Shown: positions 1-13,884 of the stretch, in pieces | Layout of the letters: every line of letters begins with the position of its first letter | How positions within the stretch are numbered: the first letter of the stretch is position 1 | Assembly: GCA_022316685.1 (NCBI GenBank) | Contig: JAKJHU010000106.1 | Location: 1,875,547 to 1,939,546 of the forward strand | Direction: 5' to 3' | Origin: Progne subis subis | Lineage: Eukaryota; Chordata; Aves; Passeriformes; Hirundinidae | Length of the DNA: 64,000 bases | Translations under genes and position numbers: made by a program | Notes under the pieces: generated by a model | The model's input: only the letters and a program-made list of their open reading frames with translations | Told to the model about the DNA's origin: nothing | Databases searched by the model: none

Positions 1-3000
1 TCATAGAAAAAGAAGATTTGTGTGTATTAGTCAAAGGACTAGTACTTTTCTCTTGTTTAACCAGTTCGAGATATTCTCTGAACCTCCTGTTTAAGTCCTA
101 TATTAATTACTTAAGTCATTGTTTCTTTTACCTAAGGCCAAATCTTGAAGGCAACAAATACTTGCAAATTTTTTACTCTCGGTGAGAGTGGCCCAAGAGG
201 CTGAACCCTGTTATCCTGACTAAAACAATGATACCAAATCTCATAACCTATTTAGACAATCAATTCCTTGGTCCTTGTCCCCTTTTTGGTTTACCTGACA
301 CTCTTAGTGTGTAATAATGAAAGCTATAATGGATATCAAAATACATGGCTTTCCCAATTTGGCCACCATCTCACCTATAAGATAGGACCCCTTGCAGGAG
401 GAGGAAAGGGATATAATGTGTAGATTTATAAGTTCCATTTCTCATTTATTTTGTTTCAGGTTTTTTATTTCAAGTTGAGTCTTTCTATGATTTCTAGTAA
501 TCTAACAGAATCCAATCTAATTGTGTCGTCCACATGACCAGGACACTCCTTTTTTACTTTGGTAATTTCCTCCCTGCTTCCTCTCAGCTGCTCAGACAGC
601 AACACAACTAAAATTCCATTAGCTTCATAACAGTAGTGAGCAATGATTTTTCATTAAGTCTGAGAAATATCTGTAATAACAGTTTTGCCTGACTTGATCA
701 TCTTTCACTGTCTTCTGGAATGTTTACTAAGAGATCCTATTTTTCAAACTCCATACCCCAAACTGAACTTGGAGTCTAGTTTCTGATAACATTGAGATAG
801 AAAGCTGGTTGGAAGTGAGATGACACTCTATCGTGTTCAGAAACTTCAGGAAGATGACATCCATTTCCTGAGTTTCTCAAGCAAGTTCTGCTACTGATGA
901 CAAAAGGAGTTTCTTTCATTTGCTATAAACACATACATTGGCCAAAGACTTAGGAAGCTTCTTCTAATATTCAGATTATGTTTGGTTTTTTGCCTGCATT
1001 TTGTAATTCACTATTGCAATCCATTTTATAACTGAAAAAATTCACTTCTTCCTTGTCAAATGTAGAAGTTTGTAGATGTTATAATATTCCCTATAGCCTT
1101 TAGCAAATCTTAGCAGTTTTTTTAATCCTTCTTCAAAAGCATTCTCTCTAATCTACACCCTCTCAGTTTTTTTTCTGAATTATGTTTAGTTTACTCACAC
1201 CTTTCTAGAATTAGAGTGCCAAAAGCTGTGTACAGAATTCCATGTACAGTATCACCAAAGCCACAGGGAGAAAGATTATCACCTCATTGGGCTGTGATAC
1301 AATATTTCTACAAAACGGAGCAATTTACTGTTTTGGCTTCTTCAGATCTTCATTGTAAGGTTTAATGCACCATGCTTGGCTGTCTCTTTGGACTTTCCAG
1401 TGTGTCTTTTCTATGGAATTGCAGTGCATAACAAAGAATGACTTGGATTTTTGGAGGAAGGATTTAATTCTTAATATTTTTCTCATATTTCTAATATTTA
1501 AGAGGGTTTTTTGTATGATTACTCTTTGACTAAAATTAAAAAAACTTGCAAATTTAGTATGATACTATATGCTGATATATGAAATATATGATATATTTAT
1601 TTTCTGCTTCCTTTAAATTGTCACAGTTAAAGCATTCTGGTCCCCTGTTCGTGGCAATTTTTTCTTTCTGTTGCTAAAGCAGTGATCACATCTGAGATAA
1701 TTTCAATACACTTTTAATAAGATTTTGTGAGAGATTTTTTTTTTAAGTCTGTTGATACTTCAAACTCTAAAGACAAAACAAGTGTAACCCCAGAACAATC
1801 TGTGTCTGGTTTTATAAGCATTTTGCTATTGATTGAGATTGTGAAACAGAGGATAAACCAAACAAAAAAAAATTCAATGTAGATCAGAACAAAAGGTTGC
1901 AAGGATCTGTAAGGAGGAGATTAAAACTGAAAATGGTGATGGAAAAACATTGCCAAATGTTGGATTAAACAGTCTGAAATCAGTAAGGAGGCATCCAATA
2001 GAGGCAGATCTCTAGATGGAAACACCAACACACTGTGAATTGATTAGCTGTGCAAAATCACTACAGGTAATTATCTGGGCATAGACTGAACAGGAATCAC
2101 TCCACAAATGTGATGGTGGATGAAAAAGAAGGCAAATGCTATTCTGAAGTGTGGAACAGGAATGTGATCTAATTCTGCCATGATTTTTAGTGCTGCTGGA
2201 GCTCTCCAGGACCACTGTACTCCACTTTTAATCTCACACTTAAAAGTGTGGATGGTTTGGAGAAAGCTGAGAGAATGCCAGCAAGAACACAAGGTTTAGA
2301 AATAAAAGGCTGATAGAATTTATTGCTAAAGAGGCAGCTGAATGTAATAATCACCTGCAAGAAATGTTGTCACGAAAAAGACAACGATATGGAGGTTTTA
2401 CTTCCTTGTTTCCACTGTCAATAAAAAGAAATAGATCTGTTTGAAACACATGATGTTGTTCTGATGTTAGGAAATCCTTTTGATTTATAGTAAAATAGTT
2501 GGGAGCAGACTACCTTTGGAAGTTTTGCAGGCTTTTTCAGAGGATTTTGGGAAAAGGAAATGGGCCAACTCTTACCTATTCTGTCTCCAAGTAAGGAGAA
2601 CTCCTCTTAAGGCCTTGTCTAGCTCCCTATAGTCATATATCTCCATGCACATTTCTGTTCGCACCTCTCAGAATTAAAGCAATATAAACTGAGTCAGAGA
2701 GGACTGTCTTGATACAAACTCCTTATTTTACCCAGCTAGCCTCAGGATCCCTCTTGCAAATATTAGTCTAGCTTTTTGTAGAAATGAATATTCTGAAGTC
2801 AAGTTTCATTGATAACAACAGTTCATCGAAACTTTTTGGGTTTTGCAGTGAAGGTAGAGATCTGGGGGAAACATGCCTGTCTCCAGGTAAGTCTGTGCTA
2901 GGGAAGGGTGGTAAAACTTGGGGCTCCTGAGCTTCTTACCTATCCACACCACCTTTCCTTCTTTCTCTTTTTTTATAGACCAAACTTGGAAAAAAAAGAA

Positions 3001-3002
3001 AA

Positions 3003-3009
<7 letters not shown>

Positions 3010-3056
<47 letters not shown>
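3010..3056 (+). repeat. Poly(A) tract, 47 bases
   Basis: An uninterrupted run of 47 A residues. The hexamer AATAAA lies at 3001-3006, only a few bases before the run. This could be a plain homopolymer or the tail of a retrocopied transcript. No parent gene is recognisable in the roughly 600 bases before it. Confidence 0.95.
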
Positions 3057-3058
<2 letters not shown>

Positions 3059-6000
3059 AGCAAAAAACCTCCACCAACCACAGTGTGGGCAACTCAGCAG
3101 TGTTTTGAATCATTAGCAAGATAATCCTCTTGATCACTTATTACCTGGTCTAATTTAGTGTACTTTTTCTTTTTAATGTCTTCAAATATTCTTTTATTCA
3201 CTGCTTCTTCTTGAACCAAAATTACCTCAGTGCACATTCACTTGCTCTTATCTTTGTCCAGCTCTGCTCATTTATATATAATTCTTTCAATTTCCAGAAC
3301 ATTCTTGCTGTCCTCCATTCTTTGAGTAGACTTTCAGGAAGCTCTACTGGCTGCTTGGTATTTTCCTTCCTTTACCAGCAGGATTATATTGTATTCTGAT
3401 GCCTTTCAGTAGTCTCAGCATCCTTGAACTTCAATATCTACCACTCTAGGAATCCATTCTTTAGCATGCACCAAAGGACTAATGTGCACTACCACGGAGC
3501 ATCCCTATTATTTAAAATCAGCTCATAGTATGAAAAATTACAGTAATGACAGTTAGATCCATGTTGAACAGTCTTTGTCTAGAATCTTTACTTTTATGAC
3601 TCCTGAAATTGTCTCTTGTATACCTTTATTTTCAGATTTAAACTCCATTATTTCGCCAACTTGCAAATACAAAGGAGCTATATCCAGGCCTTATACAGCC
3701 TTCTATATATATATTCAGGAACTATGAGCAGCCCTAGAAATTATTACCTGTATATAGAGGTCAGGAGAGAGATACTCCAAAACCAGACTGGAGCTCATTT
3801 TAGTCATCACTGTTTTGTTGACTTGGGTAATAGGATGCAAGTAAAAGTAGTATGAAGAGTTACTCCTTTGGCAGCTGTCAAACAAGGAAACTGAACCTCT
3901 CTTTGCATTTTTCACACTGTTTCTAAAAGGAACAGCAGTCAGAAAACCAAATGGAGAACCAAGGCTGGTCATTAATTCACACTGGCCATCCAAAAATGTT
4001 TGGCCAGATGGAAGTGTTTCTGTGTATGGTTACTATAACCCTCACTGGATCACTCCATTAGTGTTACAGATTTCACCAGAATTCTTCTGTAGTTGCCTTT
4101 CAACAGTTCTGGAATATCTCACAGCCATTAAATTTGTCTATCCACACACCATTCCCACAAAGCCTCTGTTATTTCTGGTTTCTACGTAGGAAAAGTGAGT
4201 GACGGGTAAAAGTAATTTTTAAAGCCATAATGGCTTGCAGCAAATCCCTGGTCTATAGGAACTCTAACATTACATGTTAGTTCACATTATTGGGAGCAGA
4301 AATACCTGAAGATTGAATGAAATTAAATAACCCATAAATAATTTTAAAAACCCCATCATCTGTGGCCAATATGCATCCTACTTCTCTAGGAGCAGCAAGT
4401 GACTTCTGCTAAGTGTAATGAAACTGGAAAATAAAGTTTGACAAAACCAACATATTCTGAATGTCCTCCTCAAATCTGAAACACCACCTTTTTAGTATCT
4501 GCAGTCCCTTTAATCAAACAATGCCAGTCAATTCTGCAGAAAACAGGACACAGCAGTCCCAGCTAATAAAACCTGGAATTTGTTGGTACTGTAGATGTAG
4601 CAGTTTATGACTGAGTGGTTTAAAGAGTAAAGTTTTTATTTGTACTAGGCATCCATGAAAGGCAACTATAAGATGAAACTATAAGATGCAGAGGTATATG
4701 TCATCAGATACTGATGCAGTCATAGGTAGATGTAGGTAAATGGAAGTCTTCTGCTTTTAATTTGGAATGATTTGGTAATATTTCTTATTATATCTGTGTA
4801 TACCATGATACCATTGTCTGCAAAATTAACACATGTAGTACTTCTGGAAATTGGGATTTTACAGCTATTACAGCCTTCACCTGTGAAACAGTAGCCACAG
4901 CTTGAACTTGAAATATGCCCCTTCAACCTTTTAATTTTTGGAATATATTAAGCTGTATAAATGTAAATAGGCATACAAGGGGAAACCTATTAACTAAATT
5001 ACATTCTTGATTTACAAACGCAAAGGAAGACTGACAAACAGCACAGTTACTGCCTGTGTATTGTCTTATGGAAAGATCCATGTGTGTTGGATAAGGGAAG
5101 TAATACCCCATCATCCACTCTTTTAACCAGCCCTTGAGCAGGAGGTTCCAGATAACAGAGCCAGAAAAGCTCTGTAGATGAAAGCAGGAGATACTGGGCA
5201 CAGAGTCAGTCCATGAGCCATGGCATACACTGTTCAGAGAACAAAACAGAGATTTGAAAATGCAGTACAGAAATAAAGCAAAAAGCATATTAAATAGTTG
5301 TATGGAGTGAAGTGGACTTGCAATAATAAAATCTTTTGTGACCTCCTATAAAGCTCCTCTTTATTCAGATTATCAATTTTTCTCTATTGATAGCAATGTA
5401 GAAAGATACTGTCTTTATTGTATACTCCTGTTATAACAGTAAGGAAATCTCAGGTGTAGAATTTAAATGAAATATCTAATTTAATTTTCTTTGTACTGCA
5501 GTGACGCTTGGGCCATTCAGTCAAGCCAGACATAGTAGGAATTGGTAGGGTAGTAGGAATTGCAGATCTGCATTTGCTCTTACATGTTTTATTTGTTCAG
5601 TCATCTTTAGTTTTCTTCCTGGGGCCTGATCAGGTCCCCAGATTTGGGCTCAAGCCACAAAATCACCAAGAAAATGGGCTAATAAAAAAGTGCTAGAATT
5701 GACTGCTTAGTAACCAGGTGAAGTTGAGATTGATTTGTAGGAAATTTGAACTGTGTCCTACTACAGGAATAAGCAAAGTAAATGACTCATTCCTGTATTA
5801 AAGCAAGGTAACAACTGTGAAGATTGATACCTTTATTTTCCAAATCTCTTGAGTGGACCCTAAGTCAATCCTACTGAACAGACAGCAAATATTTTAAGAT
5901 CTGATTAGTGTGTAAGCTGGTGCCTTTATAACCCTAAAACCTTTATGACCCATCTCTGCAGGCAGAGAGGCTATGTTTTGATTTTGTCCTGGATTACAGT

Positions 6001-6330
6001 CTACAATTGTTAGAGAATGACTGACAGCTTAGAAATTCAAACCAACATTTTTTTTTTTTGTTCACATATGTATGTCTGTGTATGTATTTCTATCCATAAA
6101 GCCTTAGAAAATTCAAAAGCAACTTGAGCACCATGTTGATTGGGTCATATACAGATTTTATTCCAGCAAAATTCCTGTTTAGTTCAGAAAAATTAGAAAA
6201 GTATGGCAAAGACCTGTCCTTAATCATCAGAATGGCATTTTTCTGTGGCAATTTATGTCCCTGTCTGGTTTACATACAAAATTCTTAGATATATATCCTA
6301 TATCCTTCTGTGAGGATCTGAGTCCAGGGG

Positions 6331-6357
<27 letters not shown>
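6331..6357 (+). repeat. Poly(A) tract, 27 bases
   Basis: Uninterrupted A homopolymer following GGGG. Its flanks share nothing with the other poly(A) tracts in the window, so it is not obviously the tail of a common element. Confidence 0.95.
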
Positions 6358-6361
<4 letters not shown>

Positions 6362-8548
6362 GGCTGGCAAATGAGTAGGACTCAAAGTAATTTTTAAATG
6401 CTTTATTTTAAACTGATTTATAAATATTTGGGAGCCAAAAGTAGCTCCAGCCTGTTACTGCAGATCAAGGTCTGCTGAAGTCTTTCATCCGGCTTGACTC
6501 TTAAGCACATCAGTCATCCTCTGGACACAAAAATATCTGCTAAATTGCAGCAAGTAAAATATGTGTATTTGTCCTTGGAGGATGAGGGCCTTGAACGATG
6601 GGTGAAACTTCACAAATTGTTTTGTCACCAGAGAGTTTCACAACTTTACCTGAAATAATCAGTTCAAAATTAATTGACAGCATATGTTAATTGCAGGAAA
6701 CCTTGCTCTTTACATAGACCTCAAAAACATCTTAAGCCAATGCGGTAAAGAGTGCAGAAAGGATGCAGAAATGTTGCAGCTGCATGCCATTCTTCAGTGA
6801 TTTTTAAGCTCATTATTATTGCTTATTTATAAATATCTAGGAAAAGGTGTATCCAATAGATCTGCTGATAGATCCTGAAACAGAGTCACAGAAATGGCAG
6901 GTTGTAATTAGACAGGGGGTGGGGGAATGAGTCTGATGTTCTGCCAGAGCTCATTAAAACAGGTTGTGCACTCCAATGCACAGAACATCACTCATAACTG
7001 GTAACAGAAGAACATACTACTGGCTCCATGGGGAGGAGAACATGAAATTATTTTTCTAAAATAATGAGAAAAAACTGGATAAGAAAGGGGAAGTAAAAAG
7101 AAGAATGATTCTTCTTTTCAAGGACTGAGATAATGTTGTTCTGATCATATGTTGGTAAACAAAAAATGTAATTGTGTTTTACCATTTATTAGCAGGGCAA
7201 AGGTTTGTTGCTCAAAGGTGCCAAGGCCAGAGTCAATGTCTGTACTGCTCAATCTGACTGGCATTTATTTGGCAAGGTGCACAAATTTTTTGGCAGATGT
7301 GGTGGTTGCACTTGCCAGTCATGTCCTATACATTCCTGTGCATTTACGTTTGACAGAATAAAAAGATTTGTGGGGTGCCACGAGCTGCCATTTCTCATTA
7401 AAGCTGATGCATTTCTAGAAAGTATTTTATTTGGGGACAACCTTTCTGCATTCTTACTCATCCTTGCTTTCTAATAGCCAGTTTTGGACCCTGAAGGATG
7501 CTTTTAATATGTAGATAACACAGATCACCACTTGTCCCATCAAGGTCAAACAAAATATGAATTGCTGTCTGGGTCTGGCAGACTTGGTTTTGCTGCATTT
7601 ACTTCAGCCAGACAGAATGGACACCCTGCATGGGGTAGCAGAAGAGAGAGGGGGAAAACTGCTGTTGAATGCGGTCATGGACTCATGAAGCTTATTTTGC
7701 AAACAAGTATTATGTAGTTCACAGAAAGGTAAAAAGCAATGAAGCAGGAGTGTGGACAGCAAAATAGCCTTAGGTTTGATAGCATTGATACACACTTTAA
7801 TTAAAAAAAAAAGGAAAAGAAAATAAATACTGTATAAAGTACTAAGATATGGTGAAAAATGAGAGCAGATGTAGACTTTGAATGAAGGGTTAGGGTGAGC
7901 TCTTTAGTAACCAATTAACAAAATTAGCATAATGAAGCTTTCTGTTAAAAATGCAAGAATATTTCCCTTCAGTGGATTCCCACATAAGAGGAAGTTTTGG
8001 TGAGTCGAGGTTATTTTAGTCATAGAATGTCAGAGCAGGAGGCCAAATTTCAGCACTTCTTCTGCACAGATCTTGAGAGAGAACATAGGTCCTTAAAGGT
8101 CTAACAATATGTGTTAAATACTTCTTTGTCTTTCATAAACTTTGTCTTAGTATAAGATATTATTATTCTGTAAATCCTGTTCCAAGTAAAATATCATTCT
8201 CATTTATATAGGGCAGATGAGAGGACTTATCCCCAGTTTGGTTAAACTGAAGAATTGAACAAAAATTCAGTTGGAAAATGCTACCTCCCAGTGAACTAGA
8301 TTTGTGATGCCTTGTTTGAATGCTATTCCAATATCCTATGGATATGTTGTGTCCATATCACATGAATAATATTACCCCTGTTCATTTCTCATTGATCAGA
8401 GGTAGTAAAACTCCCTGGATCCAGGTCTGATTTCAGCTGTAATCCTATAAATCTAATGGAAAAGCAAACCAAATAACTTTGCCTCTGTAGAAATGGGTGA
8501 ATCCAGACTGAATACCTGCCAGCCATTCCTAATCCAAATCATGAACAA

Positions 8549-8603
8549 ATGACCACGTTAATATGACCACTGATAAATGACCACTGATATTAACATATCA
8601 GTG
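8549..8603. repeat. Three 14-bp tandem units ending in a hairpin
   Basis: The core ATGACCAC occurs at 8549, 8563 and 8577, an exact 14-bp period. The last unit runs into a perfect inverted repeat: CACTGATAT at 8582-8590 and ATATCAGTG at 8595-8603, separated by TAAC. Confidence 0.9.
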
Positions 8604-11600
8604 TAAGACTACACATGGTGAGGCAAGGTACTGACAGAAATGCTAATGAAAAATAACCTTTGTTTATTCTGGGGAAAGTAGATTCATCTCTAAGGCTTGC
8701 TTTGGTAGCTGCTCTGGAGTTGGTATATTGACATTTGCTGAGAATCTTGGAGAGAGATACCCTCCTGTACACAGTAATTTGGGAGTGGACCTTACAAACC
8801 AAGACAACCATGGAAATCATGGCTTTTTGGAAAGGGAAGTTTTCAGTGTTTCTGCTTCTACTGCTCTAGTGTGTTCTCAGCTACAGTCATAAGTCTTTTC
8901 AATCTATGCCAATGGTTGGACAAGCTTTGCAAATGCATGGAAAAGTTTACATCACAAAATGCAGGGAACAGCAGAGAAAGGTCCTGGAAAAGGAAAATTT
9001 TCAGGCTCTGTAGCACATTATTACTGGTGAAATGGAGCAGTCAGCTGTGCTTTCAACAGCTCTGGACTAAGAGATTTTAGGCTGTAGATCAAGACCAAGC
9101 TGATAACTTGTTTGTATGAATACAAATTCATAATGTAGAATAACCAAAACCTACAATTATTCCTAATACTAAACACTGAAATTAAAGGTAAAGGCTGGGA
9201 ATATGTCAAGGCCTCTATAATATTTCCTACATTTGCTGTCTTCCTTATGCAGAATTTCTCTTTGTATGTGTATGAACAGGTGTTAAGATGAACCAGTAAA
9301 GAGGTTACAAGAATATTAATTGCTGCTTTGAAGTGTTATCTTTAGGGAAAGTAAATTAAAACATAAACAAAGCAAGTAATAAGTATGCTCCTGAGGCAAC
9401 AGATAAGACTCACTCAGAGAAGTTTCAACACCTAATGACCCAGCATTTTACTGGCACTGAGGGAGCAGAAAGGCTGTCCTCCATCACAAGAGACCATTCC
9501 TGAAGTCAGGGAGGTATTTGAAGTGGATACCAATTTCTCGTTGTTCGGAAGTGAAAAGTTCAGAGCTTTTACAGTAGTTCTTCACCAGAGGACTCTCCTT
9601 TAATTAGCTAAATCTGCACGTCTGGTTGAATGGATGCTCTGGCTGGTTTGTACAGTGTATCTGGAGGCCTGGCACACTCTTTTTGTGGCAAACTTGTCCA
9701 GCTGGGTATTTGAGAGTTTTTTACCTGACTCCTAGAATGCTTAGTTGCAACTCCGCCCCACCTGAGATAGCACTTGCAGCCTTGAAGTTTACATGACAGG
9801 TGAATGAAATCCGGATAAAGGCAAGGAAATTAATCTTTCTTTGGCAAGAATAATTTTGCCACCAAATTCAATGGTACAGAACAGGTTTTTATCCAGTATT
9901 TGTAAATCTGACTCTTTTCTTTTGATCATAGGGCTGTCTTGATCTTAGTTGTATGGCATGACCCATTCAGAATAAAAGTGCTTTTGGGTATCATTTATTG
10001 TGATGAATTCCCAAGATATATTCCAAGCTATGGATTGCTTGCTAGATTTTGGTCCTATTCAGTCATTTTTGTTTCAGTTCTGGGATTTGACATTTCATAT
10101 TAATAAATGGTGTTTGTGAGACAGTTTGTGAGCATTAATATCTGAGTGGGCAGGAGCTTTACTGACCCTGACATTTGATGAAGAGCTCATCTACCTACAT
10201 AAATCAGCTTGGTTACTGGAAGACTGTGATGTGTTTATTTCTGAACAATAACATAAGCCAAACAGATACATCAGTAAAGGGAAAGAAAAAACATATCAAC
10301 AGGAGTCTGAATGGAGACCAAATACTGATGAGAATGAAACCTTATCTCAGGATGCAGGAGTTGGCATTCCCTGCTGCCAACAGCTTTCACAAGCCAAAGA
10401 AAAGAGAGAAATGTTTTATAAAAATTATAAAGAAGTTGGGAGACCCCCTTAGATACCTATCCACCTGCATGTAGCTGTCCCTGAAAAACTAAACAGCAGG
10501 AATGAAATCCAATAAATGCTTATTCTTCAGTGCAGCCAAATATCAGCTGTGGGGCTTCAATGGAATGAACAAGCTCTGTCCTGAGTAAATATATATATTA
10601 ATAGCTTGGAGCTGCACTATCAAAGAAGAACAGCTGAACAGTGGAACAACAAAACAAAGAAGCTCTGAGGCCTTCCAGTGCCTACAGAAATATGCAGTTC
10701 AAGATGAATACTCTGCTCATTTCCATTATAAACTAAACTCTATCTTCAATGCCATCAATATCATCAGTGTCATTACTGCAACTGCAGCATGAGTTTAATG
10801 CAATAGCTATTAATTAGACCATTTTGCCCTCCTCCAACAACAACCTTAGTGCATCAGTTCCTAATGGAGTTTATGTTATTGTATTTTGATTTCACTCAGA
10901 GCAGCCTTTCTGAATTACAAGTTACTGTATGGTAATTCAAAGTATAGCAAAGGTTATAAAATACCCTTCATACTTTACCAGCTCATCTGCTTCACAACAT
11001 TACACACCAGCAGCATAAACAGCCAACTCAATAATGAAGAATGCTGACATAAAAAAATAGCACCCTACCATCACACACTCGAACCCTTTTCACTCCTCTC
11101 TCAGTGGTCAGCAAGGTTAACAAAATTGGGAATGTCAAAGAGAGAGGCCAAACCAGTTAAAACTTCACTTTCAGAGGTAAGAACTTTTCATCCTTAAAAC
11201 ATCAGCAGCTGTTCTATTTGTTTTGCGCCACAATGGTTATCCTGTATAGCTTCAGTACTTCTGGATTAATGTAAATCTCATTGGTTTTTTTGTCAGCCTA
11301 TATTTAACATGTTATCTAACTTGCTGGTTGGAGTCTTTCCATTGGTACATGAAACAGCAGAAAGTTAATTTGCATTGTGGGAGCACAGGTTGCTGCATCA
11401 TCACTGCACAGGGAGTGATGCACATCTGCGTGTACTGACACCGCTGCGCTCCTGCCTCCTTTAATTATTGAATAGAGATAGGACATTTCTTATCTAGCTC
11501 TGTCTCCCCTGGTTCTCTGTGTTTTCACAGTCTCCATCGCAAACAGAGCTGAGCTGTTCAACTTCAGCAAAATGGAAAAAGAAAAACTCAGGGAATCTTC

Positions 11601-13884
11601 TGAAAACCCAGCTCCTTCAGTCTGTTGCAGAAATTAGCCACAAAATGTTGTAAAGATTCTCTAACATTCCAACCAACAGTCAGCTCCCTTTCCTAATCTG
11701 TGGAGATGACAATTGTTTTCCACCAGTTCATGAAAATGTAGACTGATATTTGCCTAAAATTTTGGAAGGGGACAGTGGGTTTTATTGATCATTGCTATTG
11801 TAATCCTTGCTGCAATTTTGGGTGAGTTTCTGCTTTCTCTCTCAAACAAAATATCTAAAATGTAAGAGCTAACCTATCAACTGGGGAAGTTTTGGTATCT
11901 ATACTCACATATGTATACATAGATAGAGACACACACATACGTTAGTGTGTATGTTAGAATCATCTGTTCCATGAAATTGCTATTTCCTTACTTTGGATTG
12001 GGGTATATCTTGAAGGAAAGCACATTCTGGTCAAATTTCATTTCAGTAACTAGTGAGATGTACGGGCTTGGGCTTTTTTAATGGAAAAGAAACGAAAATG
12101 GACCCTAATTTTTTAAGACCGCAAAATAGTTTGACTCATATTTGGTTCCAGTTTCTGCTTTTCAGGTTTATTGTAACCTGTAAGCCAACATGTAACTAGA
12201 TTGGCAGCCATCTGATCCAGCAGCTTCTATGCAAGCAAACCCCCCACTGACTCCTGCTGACTTAAGGGAAGCATCTTATTGCTACTGATGATGAGTTTGA
12301 GTTCCTACACGTGTGAAGCTTTAGGTCCAAATGTGCTGAGAGGCTTAAAAACATCCATGAACAGATAATCACTGTTGCTGAAATGTCAGAGAAGTTACTC
12401 AAAAGTGTCCTGATGCAGTTTCCTTATCACTGAGGCTATCTCTGAAAGGAAAGAGAACTACAGGGCCTTCCATAATCTTTTTATAAAATCATTATGGCTT
12501 CGTCCCTTTAGAATACTTGATACTCTTGGCTCCTTGGAGTGGAACAGGAATGAAGTGAGCATGTGGGATATTTAGTCCTGAAATCTTTGATTTTGAGATT
12601 CAGTGCAGGTTCTGCCTGAGTGATTTATGAGGTAGATGTTAGGAAGGAGGATTGAGGATTTAGCCCTATATGTCTCTGGTTTGGACTCACAAGCATTTGA
12701 AACTCCATTATTGTTTTAGTAAAGCTGTTTAAGAATTTGCTGAAAACCCTGTCTCCCTTGATTCTTAATGTCTACAGGATATTTCTTATGATAAATATTA
12801 ATAATTTTCAAGGACATGGATGAGTGCACTTTTATAATTATCAAACCCCAGACATACTGGTTTAGTGTTTAAAATTAATTATAGTATGGAAACTAGCATT
12901 CCATAAGGGAATTATATTAACTCATCAGAATGAGTTCATTTTGCCTTTCAATTTACATTTGTTGAATTTTATTTACTGATTTTGTATTTAACTTCTAAGC
13001 ACTTACTGAAATCTCAGTTTCTGTAACTAGAGGGCCTTATTCCTAAATGTTTGACTTGATGTATATTTAATTGAGATCACCATGTATTTGAACCTGTAAC
13101 ATACTACATAAATACAAATAACTTCAGAGGAGAATAAGAGTAACTAATTTTCAAAAAGTGCCTTCAATTGCAACATTCTTTATGGCATGAGAATGGAAGA
13201 TTAGGATTTAAGCATTTCAGATTGGTTTTCCTTCAGGATACCTTCGTTTACCACGTTACTGAAAGGGAAAAGTGAGCAAGAACAAATGGCATCTACACAA
13301 TGCTGGTCTCAGGGCCCTCTAAATGTCCCGTCACCTTACCTGGTTCTCCTATGTACTACAATAAGGATTACATTCCACCCAAGAAATGCATTTCATTGGC
13401 CATGCAGTGTTACCAACAATCCTTTTCACAGTGGGAATGATGATCTGATTACACTTAATTGCAGAAGCCTCTGATAAATGGGAACCAGCTGCTTAGCGAG
13501 TTTCATCAGGTACCTCTCAGCATTTCACCTGGACTTTGCAGATTTCCCTGTTGCCATAGGGACTAATTCTAGTTTCCCAAATCTGTAGCACTGAGATGGG
13601 TGAGGGGGTTACAGGTTATGGCTCTAAGTGAGCTGGCAGTGGAAGGATCTCTGCAAACACCTGTCTGCAAGAAGTTCCAGGCTCATCTGGTGCATGAGAG
13701 AACAGCAACAGTAACTAGGGATGGGAAAGACTGAGGTAAGGGTTGCTGTGCACTGGAGAGTACCTGTGGGGTAGGATGTTCTCTCAGCATTATTGATGCA
13801 AGAAAGCATCAAAGTACAGAAAAAGTCTAAAATATCACAGAAGAGGGTTCTTATATTTAATGTGGGGAAGTAGGAAGCTAAGAA

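Noticed and set aside
2806..3124. Frames encoding poly-Lys or poly-Phe
   Set aside because: They are translations of the 47-base poly(A) tract.
4923..5288. 121-codon minus-strand frame
   Set aside because: No recognisable domain and no exon signals; composition like the surrounding intergenic DNA.
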